Assembly (NCBI GenBank): GCA_030549335.1
Contig: CM060197.1
Coordinates: forward strand, 23,076,501-23,140,500
Origin: Pontederia crassipes
Taxonomy: Eukaryota > Streptophyta > Magnoliopsida > Commelinales > Pontederiaceae
Direction: 5' to 3'
Length of the DNA: 64,000 nucleotides
The notes beneath the pieces are model-generated. The model saw nothing but the letters and a program-made list of their open reading frames with translations, did no database searches and was not told the DNA's origin. Every line of letters starts with the position of its first letter. Position 1 is the first letter of the stretch. Of the stretch, positions 12,059-22,763 are shown piece after piece. The position numbers and the translations under genes are program-made.

Positions 12059-12263
12059 AATGGTGATGGGGGCTCTGCAGGTTTTTGCTCAGGGAACTAG
12101 GAACACGTTTTGCTTGGTGGCTGTCTCCTTCATAGCTCAGGAGCAGCGTTAGAGAGGTGTCGCTGCACCTCCCCACTAATATGTACGTAGTGAGCAGGGC
12201 TTCTTTAACACTTGAAGGGAAGCCTGTACGTATTTACTGCTTACTAGTTAGAATGCAACTGCT
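12059..12263 (+). other. 3' flank of CYP78A
   Basis: Probable 3' untranslated region directly after the TGA stop. No perfect AATAAA is seen before 12490, where taataaac occurs, so the poly(A) site is not defined and the transcript may run into the duplicated segment downstream. Confidence 0.35.
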
Positions 12264-12606
12264 GAAAATAGCTCCAAGGGTGGTTTAATGCTATCTGGGA
12301 CTGTGTCGTTGATGTCTGGTTCATCTCACCATCTTTGTAACATGTTATCTTTGCTATGTGCGCAGCTACTAAAAGGAAACATGAAAAAACTCTGCATATC
12401 TGCTTTAGGATATTTATTCTCTTTATCCGAAAATAGCTTCAAGGATTTAATTCCATCTGCGTCGGTGTCGTTGATGTCCGGGTCATCTTTCCATCTTTAA
12501 TAAACATGTTATGTTTGCTATGTATACAGCTATATACTATAAGGATAAGGGAAAAAGAATGTCTTCCTGCATATCTGCTTTAGGATAACTATTCTCTTTA
12601 TCTGAT
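12264..12606 (+). repeat. 165-bp tandem duplication downstream of CYP78A
   Basis: Two direct copies, about 12264-12428 and 12429-12606, share gaaaatagct(c/t)caagg, gtgtcgttgatgtc(t/c)gg, catcttt, catgttat, tttgctatgt, gcatatctgctttaggata and attctctttatc in the same order. They differ by substitutions and small indels, so the duplication is not recent. It lies in or just beyond the presumed 3' untranslated region. Confidence 0.75.
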
Positions 12607-13689
12607 CATGTTAATTTAGCCATCATGCAGAATTGATGGACAGTTGGACACTCGTGCATTTACTTTTAAGATTGCAGGTAAATGTTTCATATGCAGACTG
12701 TTGCCGCTCACGCATTATGTTTTGCACATGGCCATCTCGATATGTAATATTAAGTAACATAGACAATTTAGTCTACAAAGAAGAAGCTCAATATTCACCA
12801 TTAATTCGCACATGCATTAATGTCACATTCTTCTTTTAGATCTAATAGTATTTACCCACATTCTTCTTTAAAGTGGTGTAAATCAATTTACATGTAAGTC
12901 AATGTATATGATTCTATAGAGATTGAAACTTTCCTTGTAAGTCAAATATCAAATCACTAAAATTACATTTAATGTTTTGTTTGGAAATAAATAGCTTCTC
13001 TTTTCAAAACTAACGCCATTACTAAAATTGTTGATATGTTAGTCACACTTGAATGTTTGATGGATCGACGTATTGATTTACTCCATTAAGATGTTTATTT
13101 CATAATGATATCATTAAATTTAATAAAAAAATTAGTAAATACAGCGGTTAGAAAACTTAAAAGAATATGAATAATATTTTTTCTTTATTATATATATATA
13201 TATTGTTTTAAAAGATTTTCTATCATAAAATAAATACAAATGATAATGACGTTTAAAATAATATAAAAATCAATTTATGTTGATGATATAAAAGGGGTGC
13301 GAAGTAAAATATTTTTTTTAAAAAATAATATAATTTAATATTAAATAAAGTTTTTAGATACAAAAATGATATAGTCAAAATAAATGTTCAACCCATAAAC
13401 TCTGAATATAAGTCGGTAGAGATGACTTCTAGCCTATTTTATCCTTTAAAATGGATTTAATGTATATCCTCCTATGGTTAACTACGATTAAATATGGTTA
13501 ATTAGAGGTTTAATATTAATTTTTAACAAAATAATATGATTGGATCTTTATTTCAACCAATAGAATTTTAAGCAGCTCAAGCAGACAGCTCACCAATTAA
13601 AAATATATTTTTCTAAACCGTCATATGACGTGTTAAAATTCTAAAAAAAATATATAAATCATTTACTCTAATTATCTATAAGTCAAAAA
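12607..13689. other. AT-rich intergenic stretch, no gene
   Basis: AT-rich sequence with a short (ta)n run near 13190-13203 and no frame with a recognisable motif. Confidence 0.4.
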
Positions 13690-15294
13690 AATTCCAAGAT
13701 CAGATTCATTGCCGAACAGTCTGAGGAAATTCGACAAGTTTGCTGGGTTAAAGTGAAGCTGCAGATCTGAAACTGATCTTCAACTTCATATGATTATATC
13801 TTGGTGAGTAGTTCTTCATAAATCTTGAAATTGTGCATGGTTCATCCTCTCGACGTTATATTTCCATAATAAAAAAATCATATAAAAAAAACTTTTGTAG
13901 ATAAAGTTATAAACCCAGAACCGCAGGTCGCTTACTCTGTCCAGAATCAAAGATAGGTTCACCTTGTAGATTAGAGTATGATTAGGGTAAATCAAATTAG
14001 GGTTTGAAATTTATACATGTTAAATTATACTTCACAAGGGTTCGAAGAGAAGTAGAATCATCAAATTTGGATACGTAGATGTGGAGAAATGAATTTTTCA
14101 TTTCATAGTAAGTTTTTTGTCAGGTTCTAGGACATTAACAGAACATGACTCGAATTGACTATTTTTGTTATATAGTTATACAAGGAGTTAAATTCTCTAA
14201 TTTTTATGAAACAAAAATAGGAAAGTCTAGTTTTCGGGAAAATTATTATCTTGTTAAATAAGCAAGCGTGAAGAAACATATAAATTAATTTTTTAGTGAC
14301 ACACAGTCTGTCAGAATACAAATCCTAGGACATATTGCCTTTGATTTTATGACTTGATTATTTGGAATTAGTAAATGAAGTTTGGGGGTTGAAAATCTTA
14401 GTAAGTCTAGTTTCTAATTTATCCAGAATCATAAGATTTTCTCATGTGGTTAAGAAATTATGAATTATGTATTAAGAGTCACTCAGTCTGAAATCCTGAG
14501 ATAACACCTAGTTAAGTTTTAGGAGATTGGGTAGTAATAAGTAGTTGAAGTGTGTAATAGCCTATGGGCATAGACACCTGAGATTGAAAAATAAATACCT
14601 AGAAGAAATTATATGCATTTTAAGGTGAAGAAGGAGCATGGATTGCATATTGTTATTATTAGTAATTGGAAAGTGAAATAGCATCCTTGCTTGTAGGAAA
14701 CCAACAAGCTACAAGTGAAAGGAGGAAAATCTAATAAACCTCTTTGAAAACATAAAGTACAAGGTGAGTGAATAAATTTACAACATAGCAAAATGTTATA
14801 TGTTAGTTCTTTTATTTATGGTATTACCTCAAGCAAAGATTATTATTGTTATTATTGAAACATATCTTGAGTTATGAAAAGTATTTATGATAGTTTCAAG
14901 GATTTCATATGAGATGGAGTAACATCTTATACAAAAAAAATTTCAGGGAAAGATGCTTGTGAAGTGAAAATAAGTTTTATTTGATAATGATATAGGATTA
15001 TGACATGCGTATTTTGATATTATTAAACTCCATGTGTTCATTAGCCATGCTATTTGAAAAAGGTCTTTGGGATCGCATTCGATATACATGAAGCCTTTGG
15101 GGCGTATATCGGGTGTCTTTGCCCTTTGGGGGCTGCTCTGTGTGTACGTATTGACCCATGATTGCTCTGCGTATTTGAGAATCATGATTGGAGTGACACG
15201 CAATCATGATTGGGATACGTATTGACCCATGATCGCTCTGCGTATCTGAGAATCATGATTGGGATACGTATTGACCCATGATTTGCTCTGCATA
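13690..15294 (+). mobile_element. 5' part of an old LTR, interrupted by a CACTA element
   Basis: Together with 20247-21084 this looks like one LTR that was split by the CACTA insertion at 15298. The grounds are that the same minisatellite lies on both sides of the insertion, and that the downstream part ends in GTGTGACA followed three bases later by a Met-tRNA primer-binding sequence. The LTR head was not found, so the start given is approximate. No protein-coding frame is present. Confidence 0.5.
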
Positions 15295-15297
15295 TAT
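15145..15297. repeat. Minisatellite tacgtattgacccatgat, left part
   Basis: Three copies of a unit built around acgtattgacccatgat, followed by gctctgcgta and gagaatcatgattgg, occur here. Further copies lie at about 20301-20331 and 20389-20408, beyond the CACTA element. The element therefore landed inside a tandem repeat. Confidence 0.7.
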
Positions 15298-16113
15298 CAC
15301 TACAAGAAAATTGGCAATTAGCGACTCACGGTCGGAGATGTTAGGGAGGCGCTATTACGTCTCTGTTGTCAGGAGCGTCTCCTTCGCGTCTAACTAGCAC
15401 CGCAAAATTGAGACGCTGGAACTCGATGGCTAGTGGCATCGCACTAGAGTCAAAGATGTTGAGACGCAACTAGCGCCACATATTGACGCTATATCGACGG
15501 TATTAAGATACGATGTTTGCGGCTGCGCGAAGCAGTGCCGCGTCGCTAAGTCGACGTGCAAGGGGCGGTAGACGTGAGGCGCTATTCCGGCACCCACGTG
15601 TGGCTAATGTAGGCGCTAGTAAGGCGCTATATTGATGCAAATATGATCGTGCTTGTGTCCCCAATGAGACGCTAAGATGGCGCTAAGTGCGATATATTTA
15701 AATTAGAGTCGACATGAGTTTAGACGCCAATGAGACGCTATGGTGTCGCTACATGCACATTTTTTTTACCCGCCCCAGCCTCATTTTTTCCCTTCCCACG
15801 CCATACAATTTATAATGCATCTCAAAATGCATTAATATTCATCACAGGCAATATGAAAAGCATCACATGCAATATAAAAGCATCACAGGCAATATAAAAT
15901 CATCACAGACAATATAAAACTATCACATGCAATATAAAACCATCACAGGCATAATATATAACATAAGAATACGAAAACTACTAAACCGAACTAACAAATT
16001 ATATGTATGTTTAAGTCTATAAGTAACAAATGCATAGTTTGTTTTCTATCCTAGGTTTGGGAGTTATTGTTATCATTCCGGATGTTCGACCCAGACTTGC
16101 TAGGTCCATGGCC

Positions 16114-17095
16114 TCACGGGGATGGATTCTGCGTCGGGATCAATCCTTGAATCGCCTGCAATAGAGGACCTAACTGCTGCGACACCTGCTGCGATATCTG
16201 CTCCGATAATTGCTGCGATAGCTGCTGTGATAGCTGCGTCAGATCAGGTGCAGCGGATGAGCTCGAAGCAGATGCACCTCCTGCATATCCTCCGATCCTC
16301 CTAGGTATCTGAGCGGTTGTGCCGAGGCCACGCAAGTATCCCCCTCGTGTCGTGCCGGCCACCTCTTCCCAAACAGTAGGGTCCTCTACGAAATAGAAAA
16401 ATTATAAAATCATATAATATATAAATTATATATCAAGAATCACATAAATTAAAAACATGACTAAACCAACGAAGAAACATTACCTGTGGCTAGTACTCGG
16501 ATCATCTCCATACTTTTCAGCCATTTTTGCATTATACTCATCCTAAAAAATTTAAACGTTGTGTATTTCAAAAATATTGCACTAATGGCAACAACCAAAT
16601 GACCATATCATGAGACTTACCAGAAGCCTACGAGCAGTGGGCGTGACTAAGTCGTTTGTCTTCCGACTCTTATGCGTGGCTTCATAGACCACACGAAAGT
16701 CTACGGGACCGCCTTCTTTCTCCTCCTACAATAAAGTTTCAAATTTGATAACATAAGTATAAGTCAAAAGTTTGATTAATGGAATTTATATGTAAATTAC
16801 CATGCGCCGTCGATCCTCGTCAAATCGCATCGATCCCCCTGTGTGGATGTGGGCCTCGGGCTTCGAAAGACGGTTAACTCTTGCCTTTTCCGACTTCCTT
16901 TGCCATCGTTCATCTGTCCTTTGTGAACATCAAATACTTACACTTTCAAAAAACTATAATTTTAATAAAAATAATGAATTCATCAACACCATCCTTATAT
17001 TCTTCAGTTATGACGTCATGTTTATCCTTCCAACGACGAATCCAACTACGATTTGGCTTTATCATTTCTATAACGGAGAACATTAAGCCAAGTAA
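16114..17095 (-). pseudogene. CACTA-encoded En/Spm (Ptta)-type protein, multi-exon remnant
   Basis: Reading the minus strand, exon-like pieces with plausible splice sites appear in order: about 17095-16945 (WIRRWKDKHD), 16913-16801 (KSEKARVNRLS and HTGGSMRF), 16725-16621 (VVYEATHKSRK), 16542-16484 (MAEKYGDDPST) and 16385-16114 (DPTVWEEVAG, then YLRGLG). The HTGGS block, the YGDDPS block and the closing W...GLG block are the usual signature of the plant En/Spm (Ptta) accessory transposon protein. The C-terminus carries a Q-rich repeat of SQQL type. The first gap would be an intron of only about 28 nt, and no intact reading frame can be joined across it, so I call it a remnant. Which strand-end it starts from is not certain. 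Confidence 0.7.
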
Positions 17096-17179
17096 GAAAT
17101 TTTGTGTACTTGAAATGTGTGATTTTGAACTTACGAATTAAGTCCAAAATCACATGTTTCAAGTACTTTATCGTCGAAT

Positions 17180-17655
17180 CATAATCTCATTTTATCACCA
17201 AGAATGTGAAAGTACATGAATTAGTTCATAAGTTAACTTAACTTAAGTAATACTTAACTTAAGTACTACTTAACTTAATTCATAACATGAATAAGTAATA
17301 CTTAACTTAAGTACATAAATTAGTTCATAAGTTAACTTAACAATTAACATAAGTTAACTTAACTTAATAATACTTAATAAGTAATACTAATTAACTTGAT
17401 CCAAAGAGATGATAATTAACTTAAGTACTACTTAAGTTAATTCATAACATGAATAAGTAATACTTAACTTAATTCCTAAGAGATGATACTTAATATTATA
17501 CTTAATAAGTAATACTAACTTGATCCAAAGAGATGATAATTCACTTAAGTACTACTTAATTTAACATGATAATAACATGAATAAGTAATACTTAACTTAA
17601 CATGAATAATTAACTTAATTTAACTTCATGCATTAATAATTAACTTAATTTACAT
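17180..17655. repeat. AT-rich direct repeats of acttaagtaatactta type
   Basis: Dozens of copies of ttaacttaa, agtaatactt and gatccaaagagatgataat are arranged as overlapping direct repeats between the En/Spm-type gene and the GC-rich block of the same element. ttaacttaagttaa variants are self-complementary. Confidence 0.75.
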
Positions 17656-18245
17656 GGTGGAGGGCTAGTACCTTCGGCGAAGGGCGGAGGGCGGCCGAGA
17701 TGGCAGTGGAGGCGGTGGGCAGTGGCGGCGGAGGGCGGACGAGGCGGCGGTGGAGGACGTCGGCGGCGGTGGAGGGAGGACGCGGCGGAGGGCGGACGAG
17801 GCGGCGGTGGACGCGACGGGCGGCGGTGGAGGCGGAGGGCGGCGGAGGCGAAGAGCGGAGGGCGGACGAGGCGGTGGAGGACACGATGGATGGTAGTGGG
17901 GGAGGCGGCGGCGAACCGTCGGGGAGGGCGGACCGCGGCGGAGGCGAACCGTCGGGGAGGGCGGCGGCGGCGGAGGAGGCGGTGATGGGCGGCGGCGAAT
18001 GCAGAGGTCGGCGGTGGAGGGCGGTCGAATGCAGAGGGCGGCGGAGGCGAAGGGCGGCGGCGGCGGTGGAGGGCGGTCGTCGGGCGTTGGATGTCGGGAG
18101 AAGGACGGAGGCGGCAGTGGAGGGCGTCGGAGGTCGGGCGTCGGGCGATGGGCACCGGAGGTCGGGCGTCGGGGCGCGTCGGAGGTCGGGCGTCGGGGCG
18201 CGTCGGGCGTCGGGGCGCGTCGGGCGTCGGGCGATGGTAAATGTT
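17656..18245. repeat. GC-rich ggcggcgga low-complexity block in the CACTA element
   Basis: About 590 bp of purine-rich ggcgga, gaggcggcg and ggcgtcggg repeats. Long open frames occur in several phases on both strands (171 codons minus, 183 codons plus) only because stops are rare in such sequence. The translations are runs of Arg/Pro/Ala or Gly/Arg/Glu, so I do not call them genes. The block lies upstream of the En/Spm-type gene in that gene's orientation, as does the GC-rich block in the second CACTA element at 37.5-38.0 kb. Confidence 0.75.
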
Positions 18246-18294
18246 AAATAGTAAAAGTGAAAACGAAGAAGAGGGTTAGGGATTTAAGTAATCT

Positions 18295-20220
18295 TTAGTG
18301 TCGCAAAATAATGAGACGCTACGTAGATGCCATGTAGGTGCCTAAACTGTCATAATTCAGCTAGCGTGGCACTATAGAGAAGCTAATATGTCGCTAAGAC
18401 AACGTAGCGACACCATCGCGTCGTCGGGGCGTCACAATTTTGTAGCGTCTCAATATCGCGATGCCATTGAGACGCTCAATAAAAGTTTTTTCAAACTTTT
18501 TTAGTATGTATGTAATTTTATTTATCAATGTAACGACTCATCACATTATGCTCCATTCCAATTGTTTTATTTCTTCCGATAATCTATCATGTATGTTTAC
18601 AAAATTATAAATATGTATGTATATGTGTATATAACATAATTGTGTGTGTATATATATACATATGTCATATATGCGTACGTATATATATGTCTACGTGTGA
18701 GAGATTAAGTTACAACAATGTGTTTCGTCTATATGTATTATAAATATATATGTGTATGTATATGTCTACACATGTGCGAGTCATATATATATAGATAACA
18801 TGTATATGTATACGTATTCGAAGTGAATATATATATATATGTATTTGTTTATATGTGTCAGAGTAGGTTATAATAATATGTATATATGCACTTATTATAT
18901 ATAAGTATCAGTATATACGCGTATTTATATGTCTATATGTGCCCGATTGAGCGGGGGGTAAAAAGTCGGCTTAGGAGGCGCAATATAGACGCCATTAGTC
19001 GCTAGATTCATTTAGCGACTCAGTAGCGCCGAACTAGCATCTAAAACAATATGACGTCTCGAACATGCGACGCTAGAGAGACGCCCATGGTGTCATCATA
19101 GCGTCGACAATAGCTTCGGCGCTCGTTAAACGCTAGGTGGACGCTATTGTGTGTCTACTGTGAAGCTAACATATCACTCACTTAATAAACCATCGTAATC
19201 CCATGATTAAGTATATAATAATAATATATGCATAATTAAGATATTATATATATTATATGTATACATAACACAAATCGTGTACTTAATGCTAATATAATAT
19301 TTAATGAATTTATTGATTGACATATAGCATATATAATATAGTGTTTAAATATATACAATAGCGTCTCATTATCTTCTTCTTTGTATGAGACGCCATATAG
19401 CGTCGCTTCACAGTCTTCAGACATGAGACGTTAGTGTCGCGTCTAAAGTGGTCGACGACAAAACGGCGCTAGGTGCTGCTGCGCATTAAGAATAGTGGCG
19501 CGAAACAATAGCGTCTACGTAGCGTCTCGATTGCAGCGCTAGAGAGTTAACGTCAACCCGCTGAATAGCTAAGAAGACGTATAATTAAAATATATGCATA
19601 ATAAAGATATTATATATATTATATGTATAGATAACATAGATAATATAGGAAAAAAATTATATATTTAGGAACACTTATCATGTAAAAATACATATATATA
19701 TAATAGTGTAATTAATACATCTATATGTTGATATTATGCTATTGATAATATGTTGATAATCGTGTAATTAATACTAATATAATATTTAATGAATTTATTG
19801 ATTGACATATAGTGTATATAATATTTAATGAATTTATTGATTGACATATAGTATATATAATATAGTGTTTAAATATATACCGTAGCGTCTCATTAGCGTC
19901 TCCTTCGATTGAGACGCCATGTAGCGTCGCTTTAGAGTCTTCATACAGGCGACGCTAGTTTCGCATCTAACGTTGTCGACGCCATAACGGCGCTAGGTAC
20001 TACCGCGCATTTGCAGTTCCTGGCGGGAAATAATAACGTCTACGTAACGTCTCGATTGCGCTACTTTTAACATCAACACTCTGAGTAGCTAGGAAGACGC
20101 TAATGAGACGCTATTGAGAGGCAAGTGGCGTCTGATTCTAGTGACGCTAAAGAAGCGCAATGGAGGCGCTAGTGACATCTTTATAGCGTCACACACTTTT
20201 GAAGCGCTACATGGCATTGC
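18295..20220. repeat. Islands of gagacgct/agcgtctc subterminal motif
   Basis: The motif gagacgct, gcgtctc, tagcgtc or gacgcta is dense in separate islands at 18295-18490, 18960-19180, 19355-19575 and 19880-20220, separated by AT-rich or (ta/tg)n spacers. In the En/Spm system such subterminal repeats bind the element's own DNA-binding protein. Having four islands on one side is more than usual. Confidence 0.7.
19222..20096. repeat. Tandem duplication of the CACTA right-end segment
   Basis: About 19222-19578 and 19588-20096 are diverged direct copies. Each has an AT part (agatattatatatattatatgtat, then taatatttaatgaatttattg) followed by the same ordered series of motif copies, including gtcgctt, aacggcgctaggt, ggcg and cgtctcgattg. 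The second copy contains an extra internal repeat of the taatatttaatgaatt segment at about 19780 and 19821. Confidence 0.7.
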
Positions 20221-20246
20221 TAATCGCCAATTTTCTTATTGTTTAT

Positions 20247-21084
20247 GAGACTCTTGATTGTGAAGCTCTGCTTAATTGTATGACACACAATCATAGAGGG
20301 ATACATATTGACCCATGATTTGCTCTGCGTGTCCGTGACTCTTGATTATGAAGCTCTAGTAAACTGTATGACACATGATCATAGAGGGATACGTATTGCC
20401 CCATGATGAGTATGTGCAATGACACATGTGTGGAGTTTAATTGTAAATATGATGGTATCTTGAATAATTTGTATTTATGTAAAAGTTCATATGATTTAGA
20501 AACTTATGTGATACGAGTTATGCTTTAAATATTTTTTCATACGAAAGAAATGTGTTTATTTAAATATTATATGCACTCGTATTGTTCTCCTATATTGTAC
20601 TTTTATTCCACTCACTGAGCAAACAATTGTTGCTCACATTACCCTTGTTGAATTTTTCAGATAACTCCAAGTTCTCGAGTTAAGTCGACTCAAAGCTTGC
20701 CTTTGATGCATATAGAAGAGGTCGAGCCGTTGGTGCACTTTTATTTTTCTCCACTTTCATTTTTAAAAAGCATGCATGTAATAGATAAACTCGAGAATTG
20801 TACTAGAGTTTATTAGAACCATTTTGTAAGGTTGTATAAAACTTGATCCTGTGGAGTGTTAAATGTGACAAGGGTTGTGAATTAACAATGATAATATGTG
20901 AATGTGGTATCTTATAACTTTTTAATTACCTTTGATGAATATATATGCATCTTTTGTGTGTACTGGAGAATAACACAAGATAAGTAAGGGAGGAGGTTTT
21001 GTTGATTTTATTTATAGAATTGCTAAACATAATTAAAGAAGATAATAGCTGAGATTAAAACTTAGTCACGGAGTGGGTGTGACA
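20247..21084 (+). mobile_element. 3' part of the old LTR split by the CACTA element
   Basis: This continues the minisatellite seen before the insertion (copies at about 20301 and 20389) and ends at GTGTGACA (21079-21084 for the last six bases). A primer-binding sequence follows, so this is the 3' end of a 5' LTR of a plus-strand element. The body of that element is missing, replaced by plastid-derived DNA from about 21.2 kb. Confidence 0.5.
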
Positions 21085-21087
21085 TAG

Positions 21088-21100
21088 TTTGGTATCAGTA
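21088..21100 (+). other. tRNA-Met primer-binding site remnant
   Basis: tttggtatcag matches the complement of the 3' end of initiator methionine tRNA (tggtatcagagc) over its first nine bases, three bases after the LTR end. This is the usual primer site of plant Ty3/Gypsy elements. The following bases (taa) diverge, consistent with age. Confidence 0.6.
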
Positions 21101-21237
21101 ATAAATGGTCTCTCCAATGCATAAATGGCTGTTAGTTCACGTTTTCATCATCTTTGGTAAAATCAAGTCCACCACGTAAACATTCATAAACTGCTCTACC
21201 ATAGTTTCAATATTTCATATATTTCCTTGTCCAATCC

Positions 21238-21376
21238 AAACAAAAAAGAACTATTGAAACTTCGCGAAACCCTCACAAAGGTTTATGTACAAAGAATGGG
21301 CAACCCATTATGGGTTGTATCCGAAGATATGAAAGGGACGTTTTTATGTCAGCAACAGAAGCCCAAGCTCAGGGAA
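21238..21376 (+). pseudogene. clpP: Plastid clpP fragment (nuclear copy)
   Basis: The translation contains [19 protein letters not shown] and LWVVSEDM, near-identical to the C-terminal third of plastid ClpP, the proteolytic subunit of the stromal Clp protease. A single-base loss after SEDM shifts the frame ([10 protein letters not shown] in place of the expected sequence), so it cannot encode the C-terminus. It starts and ends abruptly. Confidence 0.85.
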
Positions 21377-21429
21377 AGCTTGAACCCAATTCCTATTGTT
21401 TTTTATAATTGAACGCCATTATAAGTGTT

Positions 21430-21470
21430 GCAACTCGCCTGCATGAAGCTGGAATCGCTAGTAATCGCCG
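21430..21470 (+). pseudogene. Plastid 16S rRNA fragment (nuclear copy)
   Basis: About 41 bp (gcaactcgcctgcatgaag, then ggaatcgctagtaatcgcc) match the universally conserved 3' region of 16S rRNA near position 1330 in E. coli numbering. It is too short to be functional. Confidence 0.8.
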
Positions 21471-21477
21471 GAGATCA

Positions 21478-21557
21478 TCATTTTAGGAAATGATGCGGAG
21501 ATGAGTACTGACATTGATCCGCAAGAAGCTCAACAAGCTCTTGAAATAGTGGAAAAA
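21478..21557 (+). pseudogene. atpE: Plastid atpE fragment (nuclear copy)
   Basis: The translation includes GNDAEMSTDIDPQEAQQALE, characteristic of the epsilon subunit of the plastid ATP synthase. Only about 27 codons of the middle of the protein are present. It abuts the 16S fragment directly, which shows that unrelated plastid pieces were joined. Confidence 0.85.
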
Positions 21558-21831
21558 GAAACGTAGCTCTAGTTCCTTCGGGTCCACGGTTTCCGTTGAT
21601 ATGCATTTAAAGGTAGCACAAATTCTAGGAAGAACCAAGATTCTAATTTGATATGGTATGAGAAACCCCTTCGTTGGTTACATTTCTTTATGCTATTTGT
21701 ATCAGTAACTAGAGTACTGCGTCGAACAGAAAACTTGTGATTGGTAGTAAAACATCAATTTTCCTCTTGAGACACCGTTCTATCTTCAAAGATTTCTCGA
21801 GATAACAATGCACCTCTCGGACCGAGAAAGG

Positions 21832-21859
21832 ACTTGTGTTTTTGGTAAACAGTCACCCG
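21832..21859 (-). pseudogene. Plastid 23S rRNA fragment, interrupted by the Gypsy element
   Basis: tgtttttggtaaacagtcacccg is the complement of a conserved 23S rRNA segment. It resumes at 28120 with cccgggcctggtcacc, so the retrotransposon inserted within it and duplicated cccg. Confidence 0.75.
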
Positions 21860-22763
21860 TGTCACAGCCTAATTTCTCTCCTAGAAATTAGATGCAACCG
21901 GCCTTGAAGACTCCTCACCGAATCACTCAAGCAGCCTCCCTGTTCTCTCTGATTTTTCCCCTCAAAGAAGAACTCGCACCCACTCTTGAACTCACACTTA
22001 GTTTCTTATCTAAGTCAACACACTCACACACAATGCAAACATAAGAGAACTCGGCCAATGAGGGAAGAAAACATTCATTAACACTTGTCCCAGAATGTGG
22101 GAGCCTTACATGTATTTATAGTGTTTTGGATCAGCCAACTGCTGTCCAGAATTTGAATTCAAACCATTCAATTCAAATTCAAATGTCAACCATAACTACC
22201 TAATACATAACTTCTAATCCAATGGCCAGGATCTTCCCATCACCTTGATTGAAGTTCCTGCCTTCAGGATTACTTCCCTCCATCATAGGACATGCCTTGG
22301 TGGACTCCGGCCACCAAGATTCTGGCGCGGCCACCTCCTGCCCGCCGGCCATGGCCGCCATGGCGGTTACAACCGCCACCTCCTCATTGCCTTCCTTCCA
22401 GAGATGTCTCCACGCATGCTCCTTCAAGACCAATGAACTCCTGCGACCTCCACATGCCTGATGATGCTCTAGGATGGTCTGGTTCGGTCCTGGGACGACA
22501 TGTCCCAGAATGGCCCGGGCGCACCCGGCCATGTGTACCCGGCCATGTCATATGGCCCCGCCAGGTTCCGGCCATCCTCTGAGTCCTATCTTCTGCACCA
22601 AGCTTCCTGGTTGATAAAGAAGTCCCGAGATGTGCTCTCCAGTCCCTGGGATGTCTCGGCTCATCCCATGGATACTCATGGCCGCCATGTGCACCCGGGC
22701 GCCCAGGGCGCGCCCGGCCATGCTCGGCCATGCCCAGAAGCCCTCCACTCATGGAGGGTGACA
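21860..22763 (-). repeat. 3' LTR of the Gypsy element
   Basis: 904 bp. On the minus strand it starts TGTCACCCTCC at 22763 and ends GGCTGTGACA at 21860. The gag-pol stop codon lies 15 bp inside it. It is GC-rich near its 5' end, with gggcgcgcc- and cggccatg-type repeats, and AT-richer towards its 3' end. Confidence 0.97.

Larger units (their letters stand above)
15298..20243. mobile_element. CACTA (En/Spm) transposon, 4.9 kb, TSD tat
   Basis: The left end is the perfect terminus CACTACAAGAAAA, followed by ttggcaattagcga. The right end (about 20216-20243) is its inverted copy with a few changes (gctaatcgccaattttctt, then attgtt). The 3-bp duplication tat flanks both ends (15295-15297 and 20244-20246), as expected for this superfamily. 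Subterminal arrays of a gagacgct/agcgtctc motif fill 15330-15740 and much of 18295-20220. The interior holds a broken En/Spm-type gene on the minus strand, an AT direct-repeat block and a GC-rich block. No TNP2-like transposase catalytic region was recognised, so the copy is probably non-autonomous. Confidence 0.85.
21227..21859. other. Plastid-derived insertion (NUPT), left part
   Basis: A patchwork of short plastid pieces in an order not found in plastid genomes: clpP, 16S rRNA, atpE, unassigned pieces, then 23S rRNA. The 23S piece continues at 28120 on the far side of the Gypsy element, so the two NUPT parts were once joined. The pieces carry frame-breaking changes, as expected for non-functional nuclear copies. 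Positions 21560-21830 look organellar but I could not assign them. Confidence 0.8.

Noticed and set aside
15062-15085. ctttgggatcgcattcgat resembles mature miR393
   Set aside because: There is a mismatch near the 3' end, no complementary arm within 300 bp was seen, and it lies in an LTR minisatellite region. Chance similarity is more likely.
17640-18251. Long open frames of 171-183 codons in the GC-rich block
   Set aside because: Overlapping frames on both strands, translations of Arg/Pro/Gly/Ala low complexity, and no motif. They result from the rarity of stops in ggcgga repeats.
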